From: CAZRCG01 sp964598565
Lineage (GTDB): Bacteria > Bdellovibrionota > UBA2394
Assembly: GCA_964598565.1 (NCBI GenBank)
Contig: CAZRCG010000001.1
Location: 310,001-374,000, forward strand
Direction of reading: 5' to 3'
Length of the DNA stretch: 64,000 bases
Shown: positions 17,631-26,684 of the stretch, piece after piece
How the letters are laid out: every line of letters begins with the position of its first letter
Numbering within the stretch: position 1 is the first letter of the stretch
Notes under the pieces: model-generated
What the model was told of the DNA's origin: nothing
Databases searched by the model: none
What the model saw: the letters and a program-made list of their open reading frames with translations, nothing else
Translations under genes and position numbers: made by a program

Positions 17631-19145
17631 ATGAGCCCACAAGCCTCAAAGGCGAAATCAAGCGAAGAGACGATTACGGAGTCTGAAAATACCGTTCATC
17701 CTCTGTGCGCCTTCCTCATGAAGAGTGGGCTAGCCGTCGACACCTTCCCTGTCATTCGATTCACTATCGAAAGCCCCTGTCTCGCCCTCGAAATGAAACC
17801 TCGACGAATTATACTGAGGGTACCAGACTTTGAATTTGGATTTTATGAATCTATCCTTCGCGTTGTACGGGTGGTCGAGATATCGCCTCGGGCTAAAAGC
17901 AAGGCGAAACAATTAATCACTTTTGAATGGACCTTTTCGATTGATCATCAGCCTGCCGAAGTTTTTCACCCCCTATTCGGCCTCTTGGCCGCTGAAATGG
18001 TCTGTGCCTCCTGCCGAGAACTCTTTACTCCAAAACCTGTGATTCGATCTGAATCGTCCATCGAGCTCTCTTGTCCTCACTGCCGCGGCTCGTGGAACTT
18101 AGACCTCGGCAACTCTCAATCCAAAAATTATAAACCTAATATTCTTGAAGAATATCGAAGCAATCCGAAACAGATACTTCAGACCTTGGAGTCCTGGCCG
18201 AGCCGGCCCTCGTCTCTTATGCCTGTGATGGAAGAATCATCCCATCAATCCTATTTTCCAGTCGCCTTGGAAGAGCACGATCATACCGACATACTCTGCA
18301 AGGTGAATCCAAAATCGTTGTCGTTTGAGTTCGATGATTTTGTGTGCTCCATAACCAATCTCATCGCCTTTCGCTCTCTAGCTCACCAAAAATTATTGGA
18401 CTCCCAGAATGAGCAGAGTCGCCTAAGCAATGTAGCTTTTGATATCACGCGCTCAAAGTCGACGGCCAAGGGTCGCGAAGCAGGCGAGCTTACTAAAACC
18501 AAGCGAACGAAGAAGCGGAGCGCTACATCATGGCTCTCGCTCTTATCCATTCCTGTTCTTGTTCTGTTGACCGTGGGGCCCTCATTTTTTTCACGGCCAT
18601 CCATTCTTGCCCCTACATCTTCGGCAGCCAAAGAAAGTGAGCTCGTCCGTCCCAACAATGAAGAAATACAGAATGCCATGCATGTATTTCTAGAAAAGCA
18701 TCGGTCCTTTAAAGCCAATCAAAATCTGATAAACTCTCTCGCAGACTCTTCAAATCATGGCTCCACGACACCGACGACTGAAACGGCTAAGCCAAGAATC
18801 TCCGTCACGGCAAAGCCGGCAGTCAAAGTGAAACGCCTTAAAGAAGAAGACCCTGACTTTCGACAAGGAAGAATTCATTTTAAAGTTCAGCAATATCCTG
18901 AAGCTATTCAGTCATTCAAACGAGCTCTAGAAAAAGATGCGAAGAATTTAGATATTTATCCGTCACTGATCTTGTCGCTTTTTGAAACCCAGAACTACCA
19001 CGAATCAGCCACTATTCTCGAAACCTATCTTACGATGCCATTGGATCCAGAACTGCGACCCGCCCTCGAATCGCTTCACGCAAAGCTGAAGTCATTTCTA
19101 GGCGATCGACGTCAGCCTCCGTCGAGTCCCCACTCTTTTAAATAG
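17631..19145 (+). CDS. Zinc-ribbon, membrane-anchored TPR protein of unknown function
   Basis: Using ATG 17631 (GAAGAG upstream at a rather long distance; ATG 17604 is the alternative) the protein has about 504 residues. An N-terminal beta-rich part resembles PilZ-like folds only in general appearance. Four cysteines form a zinc ribbon (CASC and CPHC, about residues 125-151). A basic stretch then precedes a single membrane helix (SWLSLLSIPVLVLLTVG, about 300-320). The C-terminal part has a TPR unit (FKVQQYPEAIQSFKRALEKDAKN). The layout suggests a cytoplasmic sensing region and a TPR domain outside the inner membrane. No known family is recognised. The last 34 bases overlap rph tail to tail. 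Confidence 0.65.
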   Translation: MSPQASKAKSSEETITESENTVHPLCAFLMKSGLAVDTFPVIRFTIESPCLALEMKPRRIILRVPDFEFGFYESILRVVRVVEISPRAKSKAKQLITFEWTFSIDHQPAEVFHPLFGLLAAEMVCASCRELFTPKPVIRSESSIELSCPHCRGSWNLDLGNSQSKNYKPNILEEYRSNPKQILQTLESWPSRPSSLMPVMEESSHQSYFPVALEEHDHTDILCKVNPKSLSFEFDDFVCSITNLIAFRSLAHQKLLDSQNEQSRLSNVAFDITRSKSTAKGREAGELTKTKRTKKRSATSWLSLLSIPVLVLLTVGPSFFSRPSILAPTSSAAKESELVRPNNEEIQNAMHVFLEKHRSFKANQNLINSLADSSNHGSTTPTTETAKPRISVTAKPAVKVKRLKEEDPDFRQGRIHFKVQQYPEAIQSFKRALEKDAKNLDIYPSLILSLFETQNYHESATILETYLTMPLDPELRPALESLHAKLKSFLGDRRQPPSSPHSFK

Positions 19146-19843
19146 GTTCGCTGTAGCTGAAAAATATCTTTAAACGCTGTTTCAGCGGCGTCCATCATAT
19201 CGTTCCACTCGGCACGCGTGAAAAAGCCCTTTTCTGCGGTGCCCTGAACCTCTACCAACTGCTGATTGGCACTCATAACAATATTAGCGTCGACCTCAGC
19301 TTTAGAATCTTCTGGATAATTTAAATCAACCAAAAGCTCTCCGGCCACTTTACCTACAGAGAGAGCTGCCACAGGAGTGGTTTTTGGGATCTGTCGCAAA
19401 ATCCCTTTTTCGCGGGCCCGATGAAGAGCCAAGACGAGGGCCAAATAAGCTCCCGTGATAGAAGCGACGCGTGTCCCACCATCGGCCTGAATTACATCGC
19501 AGTCGATCTGAATGGTACGAGGCCCTAATGTTTCAAGAGGAGTAGCCGCTCGCAGACTCCGGCCAATGAGGCGCTGGATCTCATGAGTGCGCCCCGTGGT
19601 GCGCACTTTATCACGCTGAATACGTTTGTCGGAACAACCTGGCAGCATGCCGTATTCTGCGGCCATCCATCCACTTTGAGAGCCCTGCATCCAATTCGGT
19701 AAACGCTCTTCGACGTTCACACTACAAACAACATGGGTATAGCCCCATTCAATTAAAACGCTGCCGTGCGGATCTTTTTGAACCGCCGGTCGCACACGAA
19801 TATTTCGAATTTCATGATTACTTCGTCCGTCTACTCTCGCCAT
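19112..19843 (-). CDS. rph: Ribonuclease PH
   Basis: The 243 residues match RNase PH throughout: MARVDGRSNHEIRNIRV, GSVLIEWGYTHVVCSV, GWMAAEYGMLPGCSDKR and the IQIDCDVIQADGGTRVASITGA-type active region. RNase PH is a phosphate-dependent exoribonuclease that trims the 3' end of tRNA precursors and forms a hexamer. Length is standard. It is the last gene of a minus-strand run mrcA-tatB-tatC-rph, with 10 bp from tatC. Confidence 0.97.
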   Translation of the reverse strand: MARVDGRSNHEIRNIRVRPAVQKDPHGSVLIEWGYTHVVCSVNVEERLPNWMQGSQSGWMAAEYGMLPGCSDKRIQRDKVRTTGRTHEIQRLIGRSLRAATPLETLGPRTIQIDCDVIQADGGTRVASITGAYLALVLALHRAREKGILRQIPKTTPVAALSVGKVAGELLVDLNYPEDSKAEVDANIVMSANQQLVEVQGTAEKGFFTRAEWNDMMDAAETAFKDIFQLQRTYLKEWGLDGG

Positions 19844-19853
19844 TCGTTCTCAA

Positions 19854-20630
19854 TTAGTCGACTTGGCTTAGTCCTGTCACGTCCGATTTCGATCTCGCGC
19901 TTTCGACCAGACTACAAACGGTCAATGCCGCCAAATATAAGACGGCCAAGGGCGTACCCAAGAGCAACAGCGTATAGGGGTCGGCAGGAGTCAGAATAGC
20001 AGCCAAGATATAAATACCGGCCACGGAAATGCGCCATGTCTTCCACAATGTCTTTGCAGAAACTACTCCAATAATATTCAAAAGCACAACGAATACAGGA
20101 ATTTCAAACAAGATGCCAAACGCCACAAGCAGACTCGATGCAAACGAAAAATAATCGCTCATCGACAACATGGGCTGAATGGACACTGGGGCCACCTTGG
20201 TAAAAAATTCAAAGGCAAACGGAAAAATAAAGAAGTACCCCAGCAAGGCGCCGCACAGAAACATCACGGATGCCACCGTGACAAAGGGAACTACATAGCG
20301 CTTTTCTTGAGATCTCAATCCGGGGCTCACAAACAACCAGACTTGGTAAAAAAGCCACGGAACAGCTAAAAATAAACCTCCCAAAATGCCCACTCGCAAA
20401 TACAACATGAACGGTTCGATCACCGATGTGTACACGATGGGGCAAGCCCCCTGTTGAAAGGTCTCACACAGGGGCTGAAGTAGAATATTGAAAAGCGCCT
20501 CTGAAAAAGAATAGGCAACAATAAACCCTAAGAGAACGCCGTAGAGACTTTGAATCACCCTCTTTCGAAGTTCATTCAGATGCCCGATGATAGTGAGCTC
20601 AGGGCCTTGTTCAGGATTCTTCGGAGTCAT
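19854..20630 (-). CDS. tatC: Sec-independent protein translocase TatC
   Basis: A 258-residue six-helix membrane protein with the diagnostic N-terminal HLNELRKRVIQSL and the conserved PFMLYLRVGILGGLFLAVPWLFYQVW block. TatC recognises twin-arginine signal peptides and, with TatB, hands folded proteins to the TatA pore. It overlaps tatB by 20 bases, so translation is coupled. No separate tatA is in this window. Confidence 0.97.
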   Translation of the reverse strand: MTPKNPEQGPELTIIGHLNELRKRVIQSLYGVLLGFIVAYSFSEALFNILLQPLCETFQQGACPIVYTSVIEPFMLYLRVGILGGLFLAVPWLFYQVWLFVSPGLRSQEKRYVVPFVTVASVMFLCGALLGYFFIFPFAFEFFTKVAPVSIQPMLSMSDYFSFASSLLVAFGILFEIPVFVVLLNIIGVVSAKTLWKTWRISVAGIYILAAILTPADPYTLLLLGTPLAVLYLAALTVCSLVESARSKSDVTGLSQVD

Positions 20631-20877
20631 GGGTGAGAGCCTTTTTCACTTTATCTGCTTGGTTTTGAATCACCGACTTCACTTCGTCGACAGAATCTCT
20701 CGCGCGACGAAGATCGTCATCTTGATTCAATGTGCGCGTAAAATCACGCTTGGCATCGGTCATCTCTCGAACGAATTTCGCAATACCTTTCATAACGTCC
20801 GGCAGCTGCTGAGGTCCGATAAGAACTAAGATAATGACTGCAAGTACGAGCAACTCGGAAAATCCTAAACCAAACAT
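20611..20877 (-). CDS. tatB: Twin-arginine translocase subunit TatB
   Basis: The protein starts MFGLGFSELLVLAVI, the TatB-type opening with the hinge GPQQLP, followed by an amphipathic helix and a charged tail, 88 residues in all. I chose ATG 20877 because family members begin at this methionine; a GTG three codons upstream is too close to the AAGGA site. TatB forms the receptor with TatC. It begins 5 bases after the mrcA stop. The short length makes a bifunctional TatA/TatB reading possible, but the GFSELL opening favours TatB. Confidence 0.9.
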   Translation of the reverse strand: MFGLGFSELLVLAVIILVLIGPQQLPDVMKGIAKFVREMTDAKRDFTRTLNQDDDLRRARDSVDEVKSVIQNQADKVKKALTHDSEES

Positions 20878-20882
20878 AGGTT

Positions 20883-23525
20883 TCACAGATCCTTTTCGTA
20901 GAGATCGATATCGCCAACACGCTTCTTCACTTCTTCGGTGGGAGACGTGCCTTTCACAAAGGCTTCATGAACAAAACTCTTACTATGAGAAGGAGCGATT
21001 CCCCCAGTTTTTGGATCAATTCGCACAAATTCAATTGTATCAGGAGCCTCAAAATCTGTTACGGGGCTGTTCTGGGTAGCTTTCAACATGAAATCTAACC
21101 AAATCGGCACGGCCGCTTTAGAACCAGTCTCGCCCCTACCCAAGACCCTCTGGTCATCGTAACCTACCCAAACCGCTGCTACTAAATCAGGTGTAAACCC
21201 TATAAACCAGGCATCCCGATTTTCATCGGTAGTTCCGGTTTTTCCTGACGCGGGGCGTTTCAATTCTTTAGCTCGCCTGCCCGTCCCGTAAAGTACGTTC
21301 TCCTTGAGGAGATAACTCATCAAGTACGATGCTTCCGTACTAAGAACTTGCCCTGGCTTCAGGGGTGAGGTGACCACACTTCTCTCCTTTCGGTTAGAGG
21401 AAGATCCCTCTTTTAGAAATGAGGCAGCCCCCGAGTCTCTTTGATTTTTAAGATCTGAAAGCTCCACGGACGCGACTTCCTTTTTTAGCGACGTTACCGA
21501 TGAAGATATTCGCTCGATGATGGTCCCTGAAATATCCTCCATAATATTGTCTTCCAAAACTTCTCCATCGCGAGCCACTATTTTCTTCACCAGCACGAGT
21601 GACCGCCGATAGCCACCGTTAGAAAAAACGATATACGGCTGAATGATCTCTGGCAAAGTCACTGCTGAAGAACCCAAAGCCAATGTGAAATCTCTTGAGA
21701 GCGGACTCTCGATACCAAGTCTGCGAGCATAGGTCATGGCCAAATCTAAACCAACTTCATTCAACAATCGTATGGTCGTGATATTGCGAGAGGCCAGCAA
21801 ACTATTTCGTAGTGTCACGTCTCCCACAAAGCGCTGGTCATAATTCGCCGGTCGCCACCGTTCTTGATCAGCAGCATTCTCAAAGGTAATGGGTGAATCT
21901 TGTAGCAAAGAGGCTGCCGTCATTCCGTAGTCGAGAGCGGCAGCATAGACAATCGGCTTAAAGGCGCTACCAGGCTGTCTCTTGGCTTGCCAGGCACGAT
22001 TAAAAACGGATTTTTCAAAGTCGTTTCCACCCACCATCGATGAAACCAGACCATTATGAGGATTGACCGCTAAAATAGCACCTTCTACTTCTGTTGTCTG
22101 CTCGAGCTGAACTTCTATCAAACTTTCTGAAGTGGCCGGAATGGCCTTCACCGTCACAGAAACTACGTCTCCGACACTAACGACGTCAGAGACTTTCGTT
22201 ACTACGGTAAACGACTCTTCATCGTCTTCGGTCATCAACTTTCGCCGCGCCCACTTCAAATCATCAAAATTCATTTGCGCAAAGAGCTGCGGCGCAAACT
22301 CAATTAGGGCATGCTTCTTTTCATCGTCCACTCTCTGAACGACCCCCTCTAAAAAATCTCCGACCTGAAGTCCCTTCGGCCTTTGAATGAGAATACGACC
22401 CGCACTCTTCACATCAGAGACCGCCACTTCAAGCTCTTGATTGGCCTGCACCGTTTCATCATCACGCTCATCGAAATCTCTTCCTTTAAAATAATCTTTG
22501 ATTTCTTCAGGTTTAAGTTTGCGAAGAGGGCCTCGGTACCCTTGTCGTTTCTCTAACTCGCTGAGCCCCTTTCGTAGGGCATTCTGAGCAGCCCGATTCA
22601 TTTCTAAATCAATGCCCGTAAAAATCTTCATACCCCCATCTAAAATTCTTGCAGCCCCGTACTTACCCATCACATACTGACGAACCGTCTCCAAATAATA
22701 AGGGGCTTTAACGCGATTTTTATCGACCAAGGGCTCTAGATAAATATCGGCTTGAGTCGCCTGCATGTATTCGTCTTCCGTTATAAAACCTACATTGCGC
22801 ATCTGACGCAAAACGTAGAGCTGTCGTCGTTTCACTCGATCAGGATTCCGATAAGGCGAGTACCGAGAAGGCGCCTGAGGAAGCCCTCCCAAAATCGCCG
22901 CCTCTTCAATGGCAACTTCCGGCAGATCTTTGCCAAAATAGACTTGGGCAGCCGCCTTCACGCCGTAGGCTCCATTACCTAAATAGATATGATTCAAATA
23001 GAGATGGAGAATTTCATCTTTGGTGAGATTCTTTTCAATCTGCCAGGCAAGAATTATCTCTCGAATTTTTCGATCAAAGGTCCGTTCAGACGTTAAGAGA
23101 AAGCCTCGCGCCACCTGTTGGGTAATCGTGGATGCCCCTTGGCGAATGCCCCCTGAGACAAGATTCTTGTAGGCGGCACGCACCATTCCCAAAAAATCAA
23201 CTCCCTGATGGGTATAGAAATGAGAATCCTCTGCAGCGATAAACGCGTTCTTAATTCGATCGGGAATATCATGAGCCACTAATCGCCGCTCATTGAAAAA
23301 CTCCCCCAAAACTTCCCCGTTATGAGCGTAAACAATCGACATCTCCTTCGGCTTATAATCTTTAAGAGATTCTAGTGAAGGGAGTCCCCGGTTCATCACG
23401 ATCAAGATGATGACTGCTGCCACCAAAAAAGCGCTGATGACAAGAATGGAACCCACTGACGCAATGCGAATAATCCATTTACGCACGTTTCGGAGTCTGG
23501 ATCCTGTTTTATCACTCTTCGTCAT
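20883..23525 (-). CDS. mrcA: Penicillin-binding protein 1A
   Basis: The 880 residues have a class A PBP layout. One membrane helix sits at about 18-45. A GT51 glycosyltransferase domain follows (AAEDSHFYTHQGVD, GASTITQQVARG). An OB-like insert lies around 330-480 before the transpeptidase domain. That domain has SxxK (PGSAFKP near 516), SxN (SRN near 575) and KTGTT near 762. It polymerises and crosslinks peptidoglycan in the periplasm. A Ser/Lys-rich insert near 690-715 lies between the SxN and KTG motifs. It heads the mrcA-tatB-tatC-rph run and is divergent from the FHA genes, with 95 bp between starts. Confidence 0.96.
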   Translation of the reverse strand: MTKSDKTGSRLRNVRKWIIRIASVGSILVISAFLVAAVIILIVMNRGLPSLESLKDYKPKEMSIVYAHNGEVLGEFFNERRLVAHDIPDRIKNAFIAAEDSHFYTHQGVDFLGMVRAAYKNLVSGGIRQGASTITQQVARGFLLTSERTFDRKIREIILAWQIEKNLTKDEILHLYLNHIYLGNGAYGVKAAAQVYFGKDLPEVAIEEAAILGGLPQAPSRYSPYRNPDRVKRRQLYVLRQMRNVGFITEDEYMQATQADIYLEPLVDKNRVKAPYYLETVRQYVMGKYGAARILDGGMKIFTGIDLEMNRAAQNALRKGLSELEKRQGYRGPLRKLKPEEIKDYFKGRDFDERDDETVQANQELEVAVSDVKSAGRILIQRPKGLQVGDFLEGVVQRVDDEKKHALIEFAPQLFAQMNFDDLKWARRKLMTEDDEESFTVVTKVSDVVSVGDVVSVTVKAIPATSESLIEVQLEQTTEVEGAILAVNPHNGLVSSMVGGNDFEKSVFNRAWQAKRQPGSAFKPIVYAAALDYGMTAASLLQDSPITFENAADQERWRPANYDQRFVGDVTLRNSLLASRNITTIRLLNEVGLDLAMTYARRLGIESPLSRDFTLALGSSAVTLPEIIQPYIVFSNGGYRRSLVLVKKIVARDGEVLEDNIMEDISGTIIERISSSVTSLKKEVASVELSDLKNQRDSGAASFLKEGSSSNRKERSVVTSPLKPGQVLSTEASYLMSYLLKENVLYGTGRRAKELKRPASGKTGTTDENRDAWFIGFTPDLVAAVWVGYDDQRVLGRGETGSKAAVPIWLDFMLKATQNSPVTDFEAPDTIEFVRIDPKTGGIAPSHSKSFVHEAFVKGTSPTEEVKKRVGDIDLYEKDL

Positions 23526-23620
23526 TCAAAAACCTCACTTGCCACTCCAATTCTAACCTTAAAAAGGCGAAATTCGCCTGATTGTATTCACCTTAAAGTG
23601 CCCTAATTGTACAATGAATC

Positions 23621-24343
23621 ATGGCAAAGCTCCATCATCCGCAGGCTGGTCTTCTTATCGTTCGAGCCGGCCGCCATACGATGGTGCCGCTCACCAAAGA
23701 TATTAATATCATTGGCCGCAAATTAGCCGACATCATTTTAGATGATCCAAAAATCTCTTCTGCGCATGCTGAGATTCGGCGCGAGGGGGAGCGTTATTTC
23801 ATTAAAGATCTCATGTCGACCAATGGAACCTTTTTAAATAAAAAGCCCGTGAGTCTCATGGCGCTGACCGACCAAGATCTCATTGAAGTCGGCTCGAGCT
23901 CGCTGTGTTTTTTTCAGAATATGAAGGATTATCCCCAGGGGGTGGAACCGGGCGATGAGAGCCGCTCTGAAATAGTGGCCACGCAAGTTCAAGAATTAAC
24001 GCGGGGCGCCATTACCACCACTAAAACGATGCTTCAAAGCATCTTACGACTCGAAATCAAAGAAGGTCCCGACAAAGGTCGTAAATTTCAGTTCAGAAAA
24101 CCGTTTATTTTGATTGGTCGACGCGATGCCGACCTGGTTTTACAAGATGTCGATGTCTCACGGCAGCATGCGATGGTAGAGATTTTCTCCCAGACATCCC
24201 TCTTCGTCAAAGATCTTGGCTCCACCAACGGAACCTTTGTTAACGGACGAAAGATTCAGGCCGAGAAAGTCCAATCCGGCGACGAAATCAGTGTCGGGAA
24301 TACGGTTATTCGCCTTGAAAGCGGAGAAATGGAAACTGCATGA
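23621..24343 (+). CDS. Protein with two FHA domains
   Basis: Two forkhead-associated domains fill most of the 240 residues. The first, about 25-100, has IIGRK, SSAHAEI and STNGTFLN; the second, about 160-235, has LIGRR, SRQHAMV and STNGTFVN. The Gly-Arg, Ser-x-x-His and Asn residues that read phosphothreonine are all kept. There is no enzyme domain or membrane segment, so it is likely a cytoplasmic adaptor for phospho-Thr partners. Its stop overlaps the next ATG (ATGA), the first of three coupled FHA genes. Confidence 0.9.
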   Translation: MAKLHHPQAGLLIVRAGRHTMVPLTKDINIIGRKLADIILDDPKISSAHAEIRREGERYFIKDLMSTNGTFLNKKPVSLMALTDQDLIEVGSSSLCFFQNMKDYPQGVEPGDESRSEIVATQVQELTRGAITTTKTMLQSILRLEIKEGPDKGRKFQFRKPFILIGRRDADLVLQDVDVSRQHAMVEIFSQTSLFVKDLGSTNGTFVNGRKIQAEKVQSGDEISVGNTVIRLESGEMETA

Positions 24344-25155
24344 GCGTGAAAGTGAACGTGACTATTGTGGAAGGCCCGGCAGAGGGAACTCATATCGAGT
24401 TTTCTCAAGGCTCCATTACGCTGGGCCGGGGACGATGCGATATCTCTTTAGATGACAAAAAAGTATCTGGCAAACACTGTAAGCTTAGCCTAGATAAACA
24501 AAACAATCTGTGGCTGGAAGACCTGAATTCGACAAACGGAACCTACGTGGGCGGCAGACGCATTGAGGCTCCCGAACAACTACAAAATCTAGATGAATTC
24601 ATTGTAGGACTCTCTCGAATATCTGTCGCTATCGTCGAATCCATTGGCGAAAAGAGTATTTCCAAGACAAAGAATACTCGATCGATCTCTCGTCCTGAGC
24701 CTAAGGTGCCCGATACTATTCCTCCGCCTCACGCAGTTTATCAGGAAACGGGGATTCACCGTATTGAAAATCTCATCGAAGATGAAATGGCCGCGCTATC
24801 TCGCTGGGACAGTCCGCCGGACCATGCCAAACACTCCGGTGAAAAGACTCTTTCTTTGATTCGAGTCACTCTCAAGCGTCTGCGAGGGCCTGAAAGTCTT
24901 AATGAGTTTATTTGTTCGAAGCCGGTCAATACAATGGGCCGAAAAAATGTCGATGTAAAATTAAATGATCTCGATTGCTCTCGGCTTCATTCCCAAATTG
25001 AGATTCACGGTAAGAAGGCTGTTGTTAAAGATATGGGTTCTACCAATGGAACCTTTCTCAATGGGCGCCGTGTGACCGCTGAAGAAATTCAAACTGGCGA
25101 TGTCATTCAAATTGGTCAAACTTTTCTCGAAGTTCATATCGAGGGACGCTCATGA
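24340..25155 (+). CDS. Protein with two FHA domains
   Basis: The 271 residues carry an N-terminal FHA domain (LGRGRCDISLDDKKVSGKH, STNGTYVGG) and a C-terminal one (MGRKNVDVKLND, SRLHSQI, STNGTFLNG), joined by an 80-residue proline- and charge-rich linker that may be disordered. Binding residues are conserved in both. Start and stop overlap both neighbours by four bases, giving a coupled set with the genes on each side. Role is inferred as a phospho-dependent scaffold. Confidence 0.9.
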   Translation: MSVKVNVTIVEGPAEGTHIEFSQGSITLGRGRCDISLDDKKVSGKHCKLSLDKQNNLWLEDLNSTNGTYVGGRRIEAPEQLQNLDEFIVGLSRISVAIVESIGEKSISKTKNTRSISRPEPKVPDTIPPPHAVYQETGIHRIENLIEDEMAALSRWDSPPDHAKHSGEKTLSLIRVTLKRLRGPESLNEFICSKPVNTMGRKNVDVKLNDLDCSRLHSQIEIHGKKAVVKDMGSTNGTFLNGRRVTAEEIQTGDVIQIGQTFLEVHIEGRS

Positions 25156-26279
25156 AAGGAGCAAGCATTCATTTTCTTGGGGGCAACCTAAGTGGCCAGA
25201 CTCTTGAGTTAATGCCCGACAAACTCTATCTCATCGGTCGAGACCCGGGCTGCGATATTTGCCTTGCAGAAGCAAAGGTATCAAGACGACACGCTCATCT
25301 CACCTGGAGCCCCGAAGAACGAAAACTCCTTATCGAAGATCTCCGTTCCATGAACGGCGTAACCCTAAATGGAGAACCTATTCAAAACGCCGCAGAGCTG
25401 CACCATCAAGACCGAGTTCAGATTGGCTCTGCTATTTTGGAAATATTAATTCCAAATTTGGAGATCGAAATTACGAAAACGCTCTCTAAACGAAGTAGCA
25501 ATCAATTGGGATCAAATGATTTTGCGTCGCCGCCCACCGATATCATAGGGCTGCACTCTGAAGAAAATCTCTTAGAAGAAATTTCAGAAGATGAGATTCC
25601 GCTCGAGCCCTATTCTGAACCCGTTTTAAGTCCGCCTCCTAGAAGTCGATCCGCATCAGAGAGTGAATCCAAGTCTGAGCCTTCGAGACCCAAACCATTC
25701 GACGAAGGCTATGAAACCGATGGCATTGCCCTCACAGGGAACCTTAAAGAAATGCCGCTACCTGATTTATTGCAAATGCTGGCCACGACTCGAAAGTCGG
25801 GGAAACTCGTTTTCGTTCCTCAAAAAGTCATGCTCTCAAGTCGCCCCTCCCCTCAGTCGGCTATATTGTGGCTCAATCAGGGCGACTTAGTGGGGGCTCA
25901 CCTATATAAACTCCATGGAGAAGAAGCCTTCTTCGAGTTACTTAAATGGCAACAAGGCTATTTTGCTCTGTACTATAAAGAACCGCCGCCCAAAGATCCC
26001 CACCTGAATCAACCCCTTGAAGTATTGCTGCTTGAGGGTATGCGCCGTCTCGATGAAGAAAAAAGTCTCACGGTCCATTTCAATCCTTCAGACACCTTCG
26101 ATGTAAACCCCGATGCGCCACTCAATCTACTAGAGCCCGAGCAGATTAGAGTTTTCCAGAATATTTGGAAGCAAAAGAAAATTTCCCAGATATGGGCCAA
26201 CTCTCATTTAGACCCTCAAGAAACCGACGACCATATCCGCCGTTTACTGCGAGGCGGCTATATCAAAAAATTGCCTTAA
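25152..26279 (+). CDS. FHA domain + DUF4388 (PATAN-like) protein
   Basis: Residues 1-100 form an FHA domain (LIGRDPGCDICL, SRRHAHL), but the usual STNGT is SMNGV, so one recognition residue differs. A disordered acidic/Ser-Pro linker follows (about 115-190). Then comes a DUF4388 domain opening with LTGNLKEMPLPDLLQML and continuing through RKSGKLVF and GDLVGA. DUF4388/PATAN domains often occur in two-component and motility regulators of deltaproteobacteria. This is the last and largest member of the FHA operon. After its stop lies a 405-bp gap with no protein gene. Confidence 0.88.
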   Translation: MKGASIHFLGGNLSGQTLELMPDKLYLIGRDPGCDICLAEAKVSRRHAHLTWSPEERKLLIEDLRSMNGVTLNGEPIQNAAELHHQDRVQIGSAILEILIPNLEIEITKTLSKRSSNQLGSNDFASPPTDIIGLHSEENLLEEISEDEIPLEPYSEPVLSPPPRSRSASESESKSEPSRPKPFDEGYETDGIALTGNLKEMPLPDLLQMLATTRKSGKLVFVPQKVMLSSRPSPQSAILWLNQGDLVGAHLYKLHGEEAFFELLKWQQGYFALYYKEPPPKDPHLNQPLEVLLLEGMRRLDEEKSLTVHFNPSDTFDVNPDAPLNLLEPEQIRVFQNIWKQKKISQIWANSHLDPQETDDHIRRLLRGGYIKKLP

Positions 26280-26684
26280 CTGCGGATTAGTTGCAACTCA
26301 GGCCCATATTTATTCGTCTACTCTATTTGCTAGACTTGGAAATGGTGATTTCTACATCTCACTAACTCATTTCACACTTTTTGGCATGCAGCCCTGATTT
26401 GACAAAAAATCGTGAAGCCAAACGCAGCCAATCGGCACAGACAGGGGAGAGCCCGAGCGGCACCCCTTTAGTGGCTCGAGCGGCTCATTGTTTTGCGGCG
26501 AAGGAGCCGGTTACGAATTTTGTTCTGAAATGCTGACACTCACGGGCGGTCTTCTGAGAAAAAAGCTCACCCTTGAATCGGTCACCAATTTATAAATGAA
26601 TTACTTCAGATATTCGCCGGACAGAGCCTAGGTCAAACTAAATTCCCACCTCATGCCACCGATAAGGCCGATCATCTTCATACC
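26280..26684. other. Convergent intergenic region with a structured core (possible small RNA)
   Basis: No protein gene fits here between the 3' ends of the FHA operon and plsY. The segment 26443-26508 holds competing stems: AGGGG (26443-26447) with CCCCT (26463-26467); CGAGC (26454-26458) with GCTCG (26474-26478), extended by CAC/GTG; and GAGCC (26449-26453) with GGCTC (26482-26486), where that GGCTC could instead pair with a second GAGCC at 26504-26508. This could be an untranslated RNA on either strand. I could not match it to a named RNA family, and no clear terminator was seen. Confidence 0.35.

Noticed and set aside
26405..26600. Glycine, TPP or c-di-GMP riboswitch in the gap after the FHA operon
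   Set aside because: Some words look similar, but the conserved cores do not occur in the right order and no gene follows on either strand.
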